Below, one piece after another: positions 16,688 through 25,716 of a stretch of 64,000 nt of DNA. Numbering within the stretch: the stretch's first letter is position 1; the number at the start of each line of letters is the position of its first letter. The notes under the pieces were generated by a model. That model saw only the letters and a program-made list of their open reading frames with translations. It made no database searches and had not been told where the DNA came from. Both the position numbers and the translations under genes were made by a program. The DNA comes from an uncultured Granulosicoccus sp. (GTDB lineage Bacteria; Pseudomonadota; Gammaproteobacteria; Granulosicoccales; Granulosicoccaceae), in NCBI GenBank assembly GCA_937991945.1, contig CALKLO010000015.1, forward strand, positions 1-64,000, in the 5' to 3' direction.

Positions 16688-17704
16688 CTATTGAAGCTCT
16701 GACATATCAACATCGGCATAGTGTGCTGCTGTGACATCAGGGTGAGACCGTAAACGGGTTTTAAGTGTGTTGACACCAAAGGTTGAAAATACCTTGTTGT
16801 CCGGGTTGGTGTCTTGTGTGCCTGCTGCTTTGTCAGCCAGTGAGGCAGGTAGCTCGACAGGTTCGAAGCGTGCATCAAGCCTTGGGTTTAAAAAGTAGGC
16901 AACCGATATGCGTTGCTTGCCAGCAGGCGGGCTAACGACCTGATGCTTGGTGGCGCGTAAGTAGCCGTTGGTAGCGCTTTGCATCATCTCACCCAAATTA
17001 ACCACAAACGCACCTGGCATAGAGACAACGTCTATCAGTTTGTTTTCACTTAACACCTGTAAACCGGGTATGTCGTCTTGCATGATGAACGTGATGATTC
17101 CCGAGTCGTTATGCAAACCCAGCCCTTGGCCACTGCCACCCTCCTCAGGCTGAGAAGGATAACGAATAATTTTGACGCGCACATACGGGTCGGGTGTCAT
17201 ACGATCATCAAAGTAATCGGGTTGTTGCCCTATACCTGTGGCAATGGCTTGCATTAACGCCATGCCCACGGGGTGCATGTTATCCATCCATGTCATGACG
17301 GTATCTGACATATGCGGCAAACTGTCGGGCCATTGGTTGGGGCCACGTAGTCTGAGCCACGGTGGGTCATTAGGGGTGAGGGTGAGGGCGGGTTCTTCTG
17401 GGCCTACATCGATTTGATCGCGCCAATCGACTTTGCCGTTAGTTCTTTCATTCGATAACAGCGTGTAGCCGCGAAAATGCGCAGAGTTTTCAACCGCGAT
17501 TGCTTTGCGCTCATCCAGTGGTAGCTCGAAAAACTCGTTGGCAACCGCTTGTGTCTGTTTGCAGAGTTGCTCATCGACACCATGCCCTATGAGGTAGAAA
17601 AACCCTGGACCGTGACAGGTATTGCGCAGTTGCTCGACAAACTGCTGCCCTTTGTCACTGTTAGGGTTGGCAAGGTAGTCAGAGATATCAAGAACAGGCA
17701 GCAT
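16688..17704 (-). CDS. Isopenicillin N synthase-family 2-oxoglutarate/Fe(II) oxygenase
   Basis: The 338-residue protein has an N-terminal DIOX_N domain (GFFYLIGHGVDE at about 35-46) and a jelly-roll oxygenase domain. The iron ligands are H198 and D200 in LHNDSG and H254 in TKHQVV. The R265-I-S267 motif in QRISVAYF fits 2-oxoglutarate binding. This family hydroxylates or desaturates small molecules; bacterial members outside antibiotic clusters mostly have unknown substrates. No biosynthetic cluster surrounds it, so beta-lactam synthesis is not implied. The start is ATG at 17704. Confidence 0.88.
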   Translation of the reverse strand: MLPVLDISDYLANPNSDKGQQFVEQLRNTCHGPGFFYLIGHGVDEQLCKQTQAVANEFFELPLDERKAIAVENSAHFRGYTLLSNERTNGKVDWRDQIDVGPEEPALTLTPNDPPWLRLRGPNQWPDSLPHMSDTVMTWMDNMHPVGMALMQAIATGIGQQPDYFDDRMTPDPYVRVKIIRYPSQPEEGGSGQGLGLHNDSGIITFIMQDDIPGLQVLSENKLIDVVSMPGAFVVNLGEMMQSATNGYLRATKHQVVSPPAGKQRISVAYFLNPRLDARFEPVELPASLADKAAGTQDTNPDNKVFSTFGVNTLKTRLRSHPDVTAAHYADVDMSELQ

Positions 17705-17887
17705 TACACATTGACTCTATGTTTACAGCGATACGTGGTTGCAGCCAGTGTGTTCGCTTGTTTAAATACCGTCTGACAATACCAGAGATTATTGAGTATC
17801 GTCCGCTATTTTGGATGACGTGAGTCTGATGCAACGTCATCAAAACATCTGGTAGTATCGATCGTATTGAATACTATCTAGGCTTTT

Positions 17888-18934
17888 ATGATGGGTGAAA
17901 ACGTTCGATTGATCATTGTTGGAGTGGGGCTGGTTGGTAAGCGTCACGTAGCTGCAATTGGTCAGGTTTCTGGTGTTGAGTTAATGGCTGTTGTAGACAC
18001 CTCGCCACAATCAAAAGAGTACGCTCGCACGCACGGCGTTACTCATATCGAATCGTTAGCGCTTGCACTGGAATCACTCAAGCCTGATGGGGTCATACTC
18101 TCAACGCCTACACCCATGCACATAGACCAAGCATCGTTGTGTGTAGAGCACGGTGTCCCCGTATTAGTTGAAAAACCATTGGCAACCTCAGCCGATGACG
18201 CTGAAAAACTTGTTAGTTTTGCACAAAAAGCTAACGTGCCTTTGCTTGTCGGCCATCATCGTCGGCACAACCCATTAATCAAGCAAGCGTGGCAACTTAT
18301 ACAGGATGGTGAAGTGGGTGATATACGCGCCGTGCATGCACAGTGTTGGTTTTACAAACCTGATCACTACTTTGAAGAAGCCCCGTGGCGAGGTCAGTTA
18401 GGAGCAGGGCCTATCTCGGTCAACTTGGTTCATGACATTGACCTCATTCGATACCTCTGTGGTGAAGTGGTTGCAGTGTCTGCGCATGTTGCGGCATCCA
18501 CACGCGGCTTTGAAAATGAAGAAGTCGCTGCAGCCGTACTAACCTTTGCTAATGGTGCTATCGGTACCATAACGGTTTCTGACGGTATCGTATCGCCTTG
18601 GAGTTGGGAGCTGACCTCCCAGGAATACCCTATCTATCCTGTGACCAATCAAAGCTGTTATCACATTGGTGGTTCTCACGGTTCCTTGTCTATTCCTGAC
18701 TTGACGTTGTGGAATCAACATGGAAAACAAGATTGGTGGGAGGCTATTAGTGCGACCTCTATGCCGCAAGAATCATCCGACCCCTTGGTCAATCAAATTG
18801 ATCACTTTCGCCGAGTTATTAAGGGTTACGAGCTGCCTTTAGTGTCTGGAGAAGAAGGTCTCAAAACGTTAAGAGTTCTCGAAGCCATTGAGAATTCTGG
18901 CAGGCGTGGCGTGACTATTGATGTGATCGCTTAG
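17888..18934 (+). CDS. Gfo/Idh/MocA-family NAD(P)-dependent oxidoreductase
   Basis: The 348-residue enzyme has an N-terminal Rossmann fold (IIVGVGLVGKRH) and the family catalytic lysine in VEKPLATS. The C-terminal alpha/beta domain contains NLVHDIDLIRYLCG. Members oxidise or reduce sugars, inositols and their derivatives in the cytoplasm. Two ATG codons lie at 17888 and 17891; either could start. The upstream region has an inverted pair TAGTAT/ATACTA at 17853-17876. It lies about 0.8 kb before a carbohydrate ABC importer with msrA between, so a role on that sugar is possible but unproven. Confidence 0.88.
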   Translation: MMGENVRLIIVGVGLVGKRHVAAIGQVSGVELMAVVDTSPQSKEYARTHGVTHIESLALALESLKPDGVILSTPTPMHIDQASLCVEHGVPVLVEKPLATSADDAEKLVSFAQKANVPLLVGHHRRHNPLIKQAWQLIQDGEVGDIRAVHAQCWFYKPDHYFEEAPWRGQLGAGPISVNLVHDIDLIRYLCGEVVAVSAHVAASTRGFENEEVAAAVLTFANGAIGTITVSDGIVSPWSWELTSQEYPIYPVTNQSCYHIGGSHGSLSIPDLTLWNQHGKQDWWEAISATSMPQESSDPLVNQIDHFRRVIKGYELPLVSGEEGLKTLRVLEAIENSGRRGVTIDVIA

Positions 18935-18953
18935 CTCGTTGACAAACCAGTAA

Positions 18954-18987
18954 CCCCGTAAAACACGACCCGTTCGGGTTTACGGGG
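18954..18987. terminator. Strong inverted repeat after the Gfo/Idh gene
   Basis: CCCCGTAAA (18954-18962) and TTTACGGGG (18979-18987) form a perfect 9-base-pair outer stem. An alternative inner stem ACCCG/CGGGT is also possible. No T-run follows on either strand, so it is terminator-like rather than a textbook terminator. Confidence 0.6.
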
Positions 18988-19059
18988 TAAAGGTGGAACT
19001 TAAAGCGCCCCACAAAGCTCTTAAGCGCTATCAATAGCCTCATTAGATAAGGTATCTCT

Positions 19060-19650
19060 ATGAAAGCAACACTGCTAAGTATTTTACTGACCATGGGTGC
19101 CATTACGACAGGCACTGCTCATGCTGACAAAGTGGTGTTTGCAGGCGGCTGCTTCTGGTGCATGGAAAAAGACTTTGAATCCCTTGAAGGGGTCAGTGAT
19201 GTGGTTTCAGGTTTTACGGGCGGTACTGCTCTAAACCCTACTTACAGAGGAGACCACACGGGTCACTACGAAGCCGTAGAAATCACCTATGACCCGACAG
19301 TGCTCACCTATCAAGACCTACTCGATCACTTCTGGGTTAACGTCGACCCCTTCGATGCAAGAGGGCAGTTTTGCGATAAAGGGCCAAGCTACCTCAGTGC
19401 TATTTTTGTTGAGTCTGATGAACAACGAGAGCTTGCAGAAAAAACACGCCTACAAGTTGTTGAGCAGTTCCCCGGACAAAATGTGGTAACACCCATTTTG
19501 CCACTAGAGACATTTCACCCCATTGCTGGAAACGAAATTCATCACCAAGATTTTTATAAGAAAAGCCCAATTCGGTATAAAGCGTATCGATATAGCTGCG
19601 GACGTGATCGACGTCTAAAAGCAATATGGGGTGATGCTGCGACTGTTTAA
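19060..19650 (+). CDS. msrA: Peptide methionine sulfoxide reductase MsrA, exported form
   Basis: The 196-residue protein carries a signal peptide (about residues 1-22, ending TAHA) before the catalytic block GGCFWCMEKDFE, whose first cysteine attacks methionine S-sulfoxide. HFWVNVDPFDARGQFCDKG and FHPIAGNEIHHQDFY are family stretches. Further cysteines, in QFCDKG and in the C-terminal YSCGRD, could resolve the disulfide. It probably repairs oxidised periplasmic proteins. No msrB or msrQ neighbour is present. It lies upstream of the binding protein of a sugar importer but probably has its own promoter. Confidence 0.92.
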   Translation: MKATLLSILLTMGAITTGTAHADKVVFAGGCFWCMEKDFESLEGVSDVVSGFTGGTALNPTYRGDHTGHYEAVEITYDPTVLTYQDLLDHFWVNVDPFDARGQFCDKGPSYLSAIFVESDEQRELAEKTRLQVVEQFPGQNVVTPILPLETFHPIAGNEIHHQDFYKKSPIRYKAYRYSCGRDRRLKAIWGDAATV

Positions 19651-19775
19651 GCGTAACAGGGTCCCAATCTGACCCCTCACAGGGGTATTGAAATCAAGCA
19701 TTGCATTCGTATTCAAAATTTGTAATTGTATGCTCAGGTTACCCGTCTTTTTTTCGACATCTTGAGGAAGGAATA

Positions 19776-21014
19776 ATGAAAACCTTAGTAAAAGGCACTC
19801 TTGTCGGTGCCATGATGATCAGTGGTTCGTCCGCTGTTTATGCGGGCTGTGGCATTTCAGAAGGCCGCGTCAGCATCGTCGGTAACGAATTCCCAGCTAT
19901 CCAGACTGTGGCTGCTGCCGCTGCATCTTGTGCAGGTGATGGCGTCGAAGTGGCGTCCAATCTCACCGCTGACCACCAAAAAATCAATGTTGCGGGTATG
20001 CAAGGCAACCCCGCTGAATACACCTCAGCAATCATTGCCAATTCATCCATCGTTGCTCTCATGAACGAAGATGTCATCCGCCCATTGGACGATTTAATTG
20101 CTGAACATGGTCAAGATATTCCAAAGAACCAGCTAATCACTGTTAATGGCAAGGTCATGGCAGTTGCTTTTATGGCAAATGCTCAGCATTTGGCGTATCG
20201 CCAAGATGTTCTCGCTGAACTCAACATCGAGCCTCCTACCAGTTACGAAGACATGCTAACTGCTGCAGAAGCAGTACGCGCTGCGGGCAAATCTGAGTAC
20301 CCATTAGGCGGTGCATACAAGGCAGGTTGGAACCTAGCTCAAGAATTCGTCAACATGTACATCGGACATGGTGGTGAGTTTTATCAGCCAGGATCGGCTG
20401 TGCCATCCATCAACAATGAGCAAGGTGTTGCTGCTCTAGAAATGATGAAAAGCCTAAGCGCATACATGAACCCTGATTACCTAACGCATGATTCCAACGG
20501 CACTAATGCTGAAATGGAAGCAGGCAATGTCATCATGATGAACATGTGGGGATCACGTATCGGTAGCCTACAAGACGACGAAGGTGCACCACCTGAAATC
20601 GCGTCCAACATTGTTGTTGGTGGCCCGTTAATGGTTGGTGATTCAGGCAGCCCTGCAACAACACTGTGGTGGGACGGTTGGACTGTCGCTAAGAATATTT
20701 CTGACGAAGATGCTGTCGCCACTTTCCTAGCCATGAAAAACGGCGTTAGCCCATCCATTCTTAATGAAGAGACTATGGGTGAAGCGGTTTGGATGATCGA
20801 AGGTTACGAGCCTGCTCCTGTAAACCAAGGCGTATTTGCCTCTATCGCTGCAGGTTCTACGGCTTATCCTATGCTGCCTTACCACGGGCTAATGCACACA
20901 GCATTGGGTAACGAAATTGCTGACTTTTTAACAGGCAAAGAAGACGCAGCTAAGACGTTGTCTGATGCTGAAGCAGCTTACACAACGGCTGCTACTGAGA
21001 AAGGTTTCCTGTAA
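19776..21014 (+). CDS. Carbohydrate ABC importer, periplasmic binding protein
   Basis: I place the start at the ATG at 19776, preceded by GAGGAAGGAAT, because it begins a signal peptide (MKTLVKGTLVGAMM to VYA); the in-frame ATG at 19701 gives a poor leader. The mature protein (412 residues with leader) is a MalE/UgpB-type extracellular binding protein: PTSYEDMLTAAEAVRAAG, a Trp-rich LWWDGWTVAKN segment and a periodic C terminus. Two cysteines, one at the start of the mature chain and one about 30 residues on, may form a disulfide. It is followed by a terminator-like hairpin and then two permeases and an ATPase. The sugar cannot be read from the sequence. Confidence 0.85.
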   Translation: MKTLVKGTLVGAMMISGSSAVYAGCGISEGRVSIVGNEFPAIQTVAAAAASCAGDGVEVASNLTADHQKINVAGMQGNPAEYTSAIIANSSIVALMNEDVIRPLDDLIAEHGQDIPKNQLITVNGKVMAVAFMANAQHLAYRQDVLAELNIEPPTSYEDMLTAAEAVRAAGKSEYPLGGAYKAGWNLAQEFVNMYIGHGGEFYQPGSAVPSINNEQGVAALEMMKSLSAYMNPDYLTHDSNGTNAEMEAGNVIMMNMWGSRIGSLQDDEGAPPEIASNIVVGGPLMVGDSGSPATTLWWDGWTVAKNISDEDAVATFLAMKNGVSPSILNEETMGEAVWMIEGYEPAPVNQGVFASIAAGSTAYPMLPYHGLMHTALGNEIADFLTGKEDAAKTLSDAEAAYTTAATEKGFL

Positions 21015-21053
21015 GTTAAATTACTCGAATAACTGTGTTCTTGTGTACCAAAA

Positions 21054-21099
21054 CCTCCAGCGTAAAACAGATGAACCTGTCTTTACGTTGGGGGTTTTT
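21054..21099 (+). terminator. Rho-independent terminator/attenuator between binding protein and permeases
   Basis: The 5' arm 21054-21070 pairs with 21077-21094 (17 pairs, two G-U, one bulged C) around a six-base loop, followed by TTTTT at 21095-21099. It should stop part of the transcription after the binding-protein gene, so that protein outnumbers the membrane components. Confidence 0.85.
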
Positions 21100-21122
21100 A
21101 TTATTGGATTAGCCGGTCTTTC

Positions 21123-22151
21123 ATGAAACATAAGACGTTTTTTTGGTTCGTCCTTCCTACATCGTTGGCAATGTTGTTGTTTATCGCTTTGCCGATTGTG
21201 TCAGTTGTCATGCAGTCCGTTTACGCACCGCATGAGCAAGTGGTTATAGAAGTCGATAACTGCGACATTTTTGGCTGTACGAAATCAACCATGGTTGATC
21301 AAGAGGCTACCGGTAAACTGCGTGACGCCGAACCGCTAGGCCGCTTCGTTGGCACTGACATCTATGTCAATCGTAGCCATTTGGCTATTACCGAAATAAG
21401 TTTGGCGTGGCAGAACTCCGCTGGAATGGGGGAGTTCCTTTCAGAAGTTATGAACCTGCCGTTTTACCGGGCACTGGCATTTACGCTGACCTATACCTTT
21501 GTGGTGACGCCATTGGTACTCATTCTGGGCTTTATGATTGCTGTGGCGGTTAATAGCATCCCCAGTGTGTTGCGTGGCCCAACCATATTCTTATCATTAC
21601 TCCCCATGATTATCACGCCATTAATTGGCTCGTTAATCTTGTTTTGGATGATCGATTCTCGCGGCATTATCGGTACGCTTATTCAATACCTTGCGGGCGA
21701 TCCTAGCTTGTCTATGAAGGCGTCAACGCCCCTCACGTGGGTCATGCTGATGGTGTATGGCGTTTGGCATTCAGCACCATTCGCCTTTGTTGTCTACTAC
21801 GCGGGTTTGCAGAGTGTGCCTAAGGATACGCTGGAGTCTGCCATGATCGATGGGGCATCGCGTTGGCAGCAAATACGCTATGTCATCATTCCGCACTTGG
21901 TCCCACTGACCACCTTTATTGCCTTGATGCAGCTCATGGATAACTTCCGTGTGTTTGAGCCTATCGTTAGTTTTAATGCATCGGCCCATGCAACGTCCTT
22001 GTCGTATTTTATCTATGACGATCTAGGGGGTGAAACCCGATTGTTATCCTCCGCTGCGGCAACATCTGTTCTAACAATAGTCGGTGTGGCTGTGCTGCTG
22101 ACGCCTGTGCTTATTCGCACGTGGCGCGATTTTGGGAGGAGTAAAACATGA
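21123..22151 (+). CDS. Carbohydrate ABC importer permease 1 (MalF/UgpA type)
   Basis: The 342-residue permease has about six helices and an EAA loop (ESAMIDGASRWQQIRYVIIP). Between helix 1 and the rest lies a periplasmic insertion of roughly 65 residues containing NCDIFGC, two cysteines five apart, which is unusual for small permeases of this class. The gene overlaps the next permease by four bases (ATGA), indicating translational coupling. The upstream terminator-like hairpin probably lowers its expression relative to the binding protein. Confidence 0.87.
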   Translation: MKHKTFFWFVLPTSLAMLLFIALPIVSVVMQSVYAPHEQVVIEVDNCDIFGCTKSTMVDQEATGKLRDAEPLGRFVGTDIYVNRSHLAITEISLAWQNSAGMGEFLSEVMNLPFYRALAFTLTYTFVVTPLVLILGFMIAVAVNSIPSVLRGPTIFLSLLPMIITPLIGSLILFWMIDSRGIIGTLIQYLAGDPSLSMKASTPLTWVMLMVYGVWHSAPFAFVVYYAGLQSVPKDTLESAMIDGASRWQQIRYVIIPHLVPLTTFIALMQLMDNFRVFEPIVSFNASAHATSLSYFIYDDLGGETRLLSSAAATSVLTIVGVAVLLTPVLIRTWRDFGRSKT

Positions 22152-23032
22152 GTACTTCAGTCGCGGAACGCCGCTCTCCCTTACTTAAACTGTTCGCCTG
22201 GTCGTTCCTTCTCTTGTGGCTTGTACTGGCAGCCTTTCCATTTTTGTGGACCTTCTGGGGTTCGTTCAAAGTAGAAGGGGATTTTTTCTCAAAGGCCGAT
22301 TGGATGTGGGCCATTATCGGGCATTTGACCGAAGCGGAAACAGGCAGCACGTTTACCGGTGCCGGTTACGAGGGCGCTTGGATTCAGGAAGAATTCTGGA
22401 AGTCCGCACTAAACACGCTCATTGTTGTGGTGTGTGTCGTGACAATATCCTTAACCATTGGCACCTTGGCGGGGTACGCACTGAGTCGCTCGACGTTTAA
22501 CTATGCGTTTTGGTTGCTCATCATCGCGTTAATATTTAGAGCCATGCCTCCCATTACCTTAGTGTCGGGGTACCTACTGCCGTTTTACGAATGGAATTTA
22601 TGGGGCAAGCTGCCCACGGCCATTATTGTATTGGTTGCCATCAATCAGCCCTTTACGCTTTGGATGCTGACATCCTTTTTCAAAAACATTCCTAAGGATC
22701 TCGACGAGAGCGCCATGGTCGATGGCTGTACGCACTTCCAAGCGTTTCGTCATGTAATCATCCCTGTCATGTGGCCGGGAGTTATTACCACCGGGCTGTT
22801 TTCACTGTTGTTGGCGTATAACGATTTTGCTGTAACAGCTATGATTTTGTCCAAAGAGAATCAAACCATGGTGCCTAAAATAGCGAGCTTTTTGGGTACT
22901 ACGCAGACCAAGGGTAACGTCATGTTTGCAGTGGCGTCGGTGGTCTCAGTAACAGCGCCGCTTTTCGTACTGGTGATGTTTTTCCAACGCCAGATAGTCA
23001 GTGGACTAACGGCAGGCGCGGTAAAAGGATAA
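22148..23032 (+). CDS. Carbohydrate ABC importer permease 2 (MalG/UgpE type)
   Basis: The 294-residue inner-membrane protein has six predicted helices, an EAA loop (DESAMVDGCTHFQAFRHVIIP) and the MalG-like ending RQIVSGLTAGAVKG. It starts in the ATGA overlap with permease 1 and ends five bases before the ATPase gene. The pair should form the translocation channel. A soluble loop after helix 1 (about 45-80) is longer than in minimal family members. Confidence 0.88.
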   Translation: MSTSVAERRSPLLKLFAWSFLLLWLVLAAFPFLWTFWGSFKVEGDFFSKADWMWAIIGHLTEAETGSTFTGAGYEGAWIQEEFWKSALNTLIVVVCVVTISLTIGTLAGYALSRSTFNYAFWLLIIALIFRAMPPITLVSGYLLPFYEWNLWGKLPTAIIVLVAINQPFTLWMLTSFFKNIPKDLDESAMVDGCTHFQAFRHVIIPVMWPGVITTGLFSLLLAYNDFAVTAMILSKENQTMVPKIASFLGTTQTKGNVMFAVASVVSVTAPLFVLVMFFQRQIVSGLTAGAVKG

Positions 23033-23037
23033 GTTCA

Positions 23038-24087
23038 ATGGCCAGTATTACACTCAAAAATATTAATAAGCGCTGGGGCTCGTTTGTCGGTGTCAAAGAT
23101 TTCAACCTAGAAATTGCTGACAAAGAATTCCTGGTTTTACTTGGACCATCGGGTTGTGGAAAAACAACCACCATGCGCATGATCGCAGGCCTAGAAGATG
23201 TCACTGAAGGTGAGATTTTTATTGGGGATAGAAAGGTAAACAACCTTGAGCCCAAAGATCGAGATATCGCTATGGTATTTCAGTCGTACGGTTTGTATCC
23301 CAATATGAGTGTGTGGGAAAACATACGATTCCCATTAAAAATTCGGAACGTCGATCCGGCTACACATCAAGAGCGCGTTCAGCGTGCTGTGGACATGGTT
23401 GAGCTACAAGACTTTGTCGATCGCCGCCCAGCTGCGTTATCAGGTGGACAACGACAACGTGTTGCGTTGGCACGAGCCATAGTGCGTGAGCCGACTGTTT
23501 TCTTAATGGACGAGCCATTGTCCAATTTGGATGCCAAGCTGCGGGTATCAACGCGTGCTCAAATTAAGAATCTACAACACGAATTACAGACAACCACTAT
23601 TTACGTAACGCACGATCAAATTGAGGCCATGACCCTAGCGGATAGAGTGGTTGTCATGAATCAAGGTGTTGTCCAGCAAGTGGGTACGCCTCGCGTTATT
23701 TATGACAAGCCTGCGAATACATTTGTAGCAGGGTTTATGGGAACACCTGCCATGAATCTTATCGATGGTGAAATACTCAACGGTGTATTCAGCGCTGAAA
23801 ATATCCAAATTCCAGGTCTCGATACTCAGCTCAGTGGCGCTGTCACACTAGGCTTTAGAGCAGAAGATGCCAGCCTAAGTGACGAGAAATCTGAGCTAAA
23901 CGCGCCAGTTTATTCTATGGAGCTACTCGGCGAGGCCTCTATGGTTACCGTCAAAGCTGGCGGTGCTATTGTGGCTGTAAAGGCTGATAAAGACTACACC
24001 GCGAACATAGGTGATGGAGTGCATGCCTCCATACCTGCGTCTATCTGTCATTTGTTTGATAAGGCAACGGGTGAGAGACGCGAGTAG
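23038..24087 (+). CDS. Carbohydrate ABC importer ATP-binding protein (MalK/UgpC/MsmK type)
   Basis: The 349-residue ATPase shows Walker A GPSGCGKT (36-43), Q82, signature LSGGQRQR (134-141), Walker B VFLMDEP (154-160) and H192. Residues from about 235 form TOBE-like OB folds. It ends the operon, 14 bases from a convergent membrane-protein gene. It is distinct from the MalK-like ATPase of the second sugar operon at 43375, so each importer carries its own motor. Confidence 0.9.
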   Translation: MASITLKNINKRWGSFVGVKDFNLEIADKEFLVLLGPSGCGKTTTMRMIAGLEDVTEGEIFIGDRKVNNLEPKDRDIAMVFQSYGLYPNMSVWENIRFPLKIRNVDPATHQERVQRAVDMVELQDFVDRRPAALSGGQRQRVALARAIVREPTVFLMDEPLSNLDAKLRVSTRAQIKNLQHELQTTTIYVTHDQIEAMTLADRVVVMNQGVVQQVGTPRVIYDKPANTFVAGFMGTPAMNLIDGEILNGVFSAENIQIPGLDTQLSGAVTLGFRAEDASLSDEKSELNAPVYSMELLGEASMVTVKAGGAIVAVKADKDYTANIGDGVHASIPASICHLFDKATGERRE

Positions 24088-24100
24088 TATTTTTCTATGC

Positions 24101-25402
24101 CTACGACAACCACGTTAAGAGTGCCATGAGTCCTATGGCAACAAAGTACATAGGTACTACGTACGGCCAATTTTGAACAGCGCCTTGCCATGCTGAGATG
24201 CCGTAGCGTCCTTGGAATATCAGATGAGTGCCGGACAAGGGGCTAGCGGCATTTCCAAGCCCCCACGAAAATAGATACGTCATTGCTAACAGCTCAGGAT
24301 CCGGGTTAATAGGCAATAACAACGGCGTAAGCACCGAGATTTGTATCACTGGGTGAATGCCCGCTGCCGCCGTAACGATCATGGCCGCAAGCGTCAAGCA
24401 GGCAGCACTTAACGTGTATTCACTTAAGGTGATCTGAAAGTTGCTGGTCGCTAAATAAGCCGATAAACCTGTCGCCAAAACCCCTGCAGATAAAAACAAC
24501 AGTAGCTCGTTTGAGCTTCGTGGAAGACCCGTTGTAATATGGTTCTGCAGCGCACGCCCACCCTTGTTCAAGCCTAAGCGAAACAGCAATACACCGCTGG
24601 ACAGGAGCAGGGCAGAGAACGATATCACCACTAAGATAGGTAGCGAGGGCATCAGCGCCTGAGTCAGAACAACAGTGATGGTTAGTGCAACTGGTAGCCA
24701 TAGTTTGGAGGGTGCTAACGGGTAGCCTGCAAACTGATCGACCCGCTCTTTGTGTTTGTATAAGGCCACGACATGGGTGACGACAATAGTGATTAGTAGC
24801 AGCGGTAAACCTGTGAGCATGACGGCGGCTAGGCTGACATTATCAACTAACGTTAGGATTAGTGCGGTGCCGCCAAAATAGGGCGACCAACTGGAGCACG
24901 CACAAAACACACGCGTCATTGAACGGGCAGTGAATAGATCCACAGGCTGTTCTTCAGCCAGCCGGTCGCACATCATAATAGGTGCGGAAATATTAATAAC
25001 CGAACCAAAAAGACCCAAACTGATGAGTGTGTTGAGGTGCGCTTTTGGACCTCGAGGTAGTAGGCCTTTGGTGGGTTCTAAATCTAGCAGGAGTTTGAGA
25101 AAGCCCACCGACATAATCATGGTCAGCAACACGGTGTTGCGCGACAAGGCGTTAACTAAGCTGAATGAGCCACCTTGTGAATAGGCATATAAAAGCAGTA
25201 CAGCGCCGACGGTAAACAAGACGCCGACTTGTATTTTCGCGCTATTACGTAAATTAGGGAATAGTAAAACAGCGGCTAAGACGGCGACAATGCCGCAAGC
25301 TGCGTCTAGTAACAGTGTGATCGATTCAGATTGTTCGCTTCCGAATACACGAAGCAGAATCATGGCAAGCAGTAAGTAGCCTGCAATTGCTGAACGAGAC
25401 AA
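24101..25402 (-). CDS. Unrecognised multi-spanning membrane protein, probable transporter
   Basis: The 433-residue, strongly hydrophobic protein has about 11-12 predicted helices. Paired conserved-looking re-entrant-type segments are visible: GLFGSVINISAPIMMCD in the first half and WGLGNAASPLSGTHLIFQG in the second. This two-fold layout, with Gly/Pro/Ser-rich hairpins, resembles ion-transporter-superfamily carriers for organic anions, but I do not recognise the family. The start appears to be TTG at 25402 with a weak ribosome site; an internal ATG at codon 14 is an alternative. It converges with the sugar importer operon and follows an RRM gene. No soluble partner is seen. Confidence 0.6.
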   Translation of the reverse strand: MSRSAIAGYLLLAMILLRVFGSEQSESITLLLDAACGIVAVLAAVLLFPNLRNSAKIQVGVLFTVGAVLLLYAYSQGGSFSLVNALSRNTVLLTMIMSVGFLKLLLDLEPTKGLLPRGPKAHLNTLISLGLFGSVINISAPIMMCDRLAEEQPVDLFTARSMTRVFCACSSWSPYFGGTALILTLVDNVSLAAVMLTGLPLLLITIVVTHVVALYKHKERVDQFAGYPLAPSKLWLPVALTITVVLTQALMPSLPILVVISFSALLLSSGVLLFRLGLNKGGRALQNHITTGLPRSSNELLLFLSAGVLATGLSAYLATSNFQITLSEYTLSAACLTLAAMIVTAAAGIHPVIQISVLTPLLLPINPDPELLAMTYLFSWGLGNAASPLSGTHLIFQGRYGISAWQGAVQNWPYVVPMYFVAIGLMALLTWLS

Positions 25403-25434
25403 GAAGCCAGTCTGGCGGGGTGTTCGAAACGTTT

Positions 25435-25671
25435 TTACTCGGCCTTTTTAACTCGGATGGTCGTGCCGGATACGGTGGAGCCGTTAATGGTTTTCATGGC
25501 AGCTTTTGCCTCACCGACTTTGGGCATTTCAACAAAGCCGAACCCTTTTGATACGCCAGTATTCGCATCCATGACAATCGCACAGGATTGCACACCGCCA
25601 TGAGCTTCAAATAGCTTTCGTAAGTCGTCTTCGCTCAGATCTCGGGCAAGGTTGCGAATAAGCAGTTTCAT
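25435..25671 (-). CDS. RRM-domain RNA-binding protein
   Basis: The 78-residue protein is a single RNA recognition motif. RNP2 is LLIRNLA near the N terminus and RNP1 is KGFGFVEM in the middle. The C-terminal basic tail RVKKAE is short. Such stand-alone bacterial RRM proteins bind RNA and are often cold-responsive or abundant. The gene lies 32 bases before the membrane-protein gene on the same strand and could be read with it. Confidence 0.9.
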   Translation of the reverse strand: MKLLIRNLARDLSEDDLRKLFEAHGGVQSCAIVMDANTGVSKGFGFVEMPKVGEAKAAMKTINGSTVSGTTIRVKKAE

Positions 25672-25716
25672 GGCAGGTGGTTCGTCTCGGGGGTGCCTGC
25701 GCAGTGTATCTGATGT

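Noticed and set aside
16688-17704. Beta-lactam biosynthesis, suggested by the isopenicillin N synthase family name
   Set aside because: No ACV synthetase, acyltransferase or other cluster gene is nearby; the family is broad.
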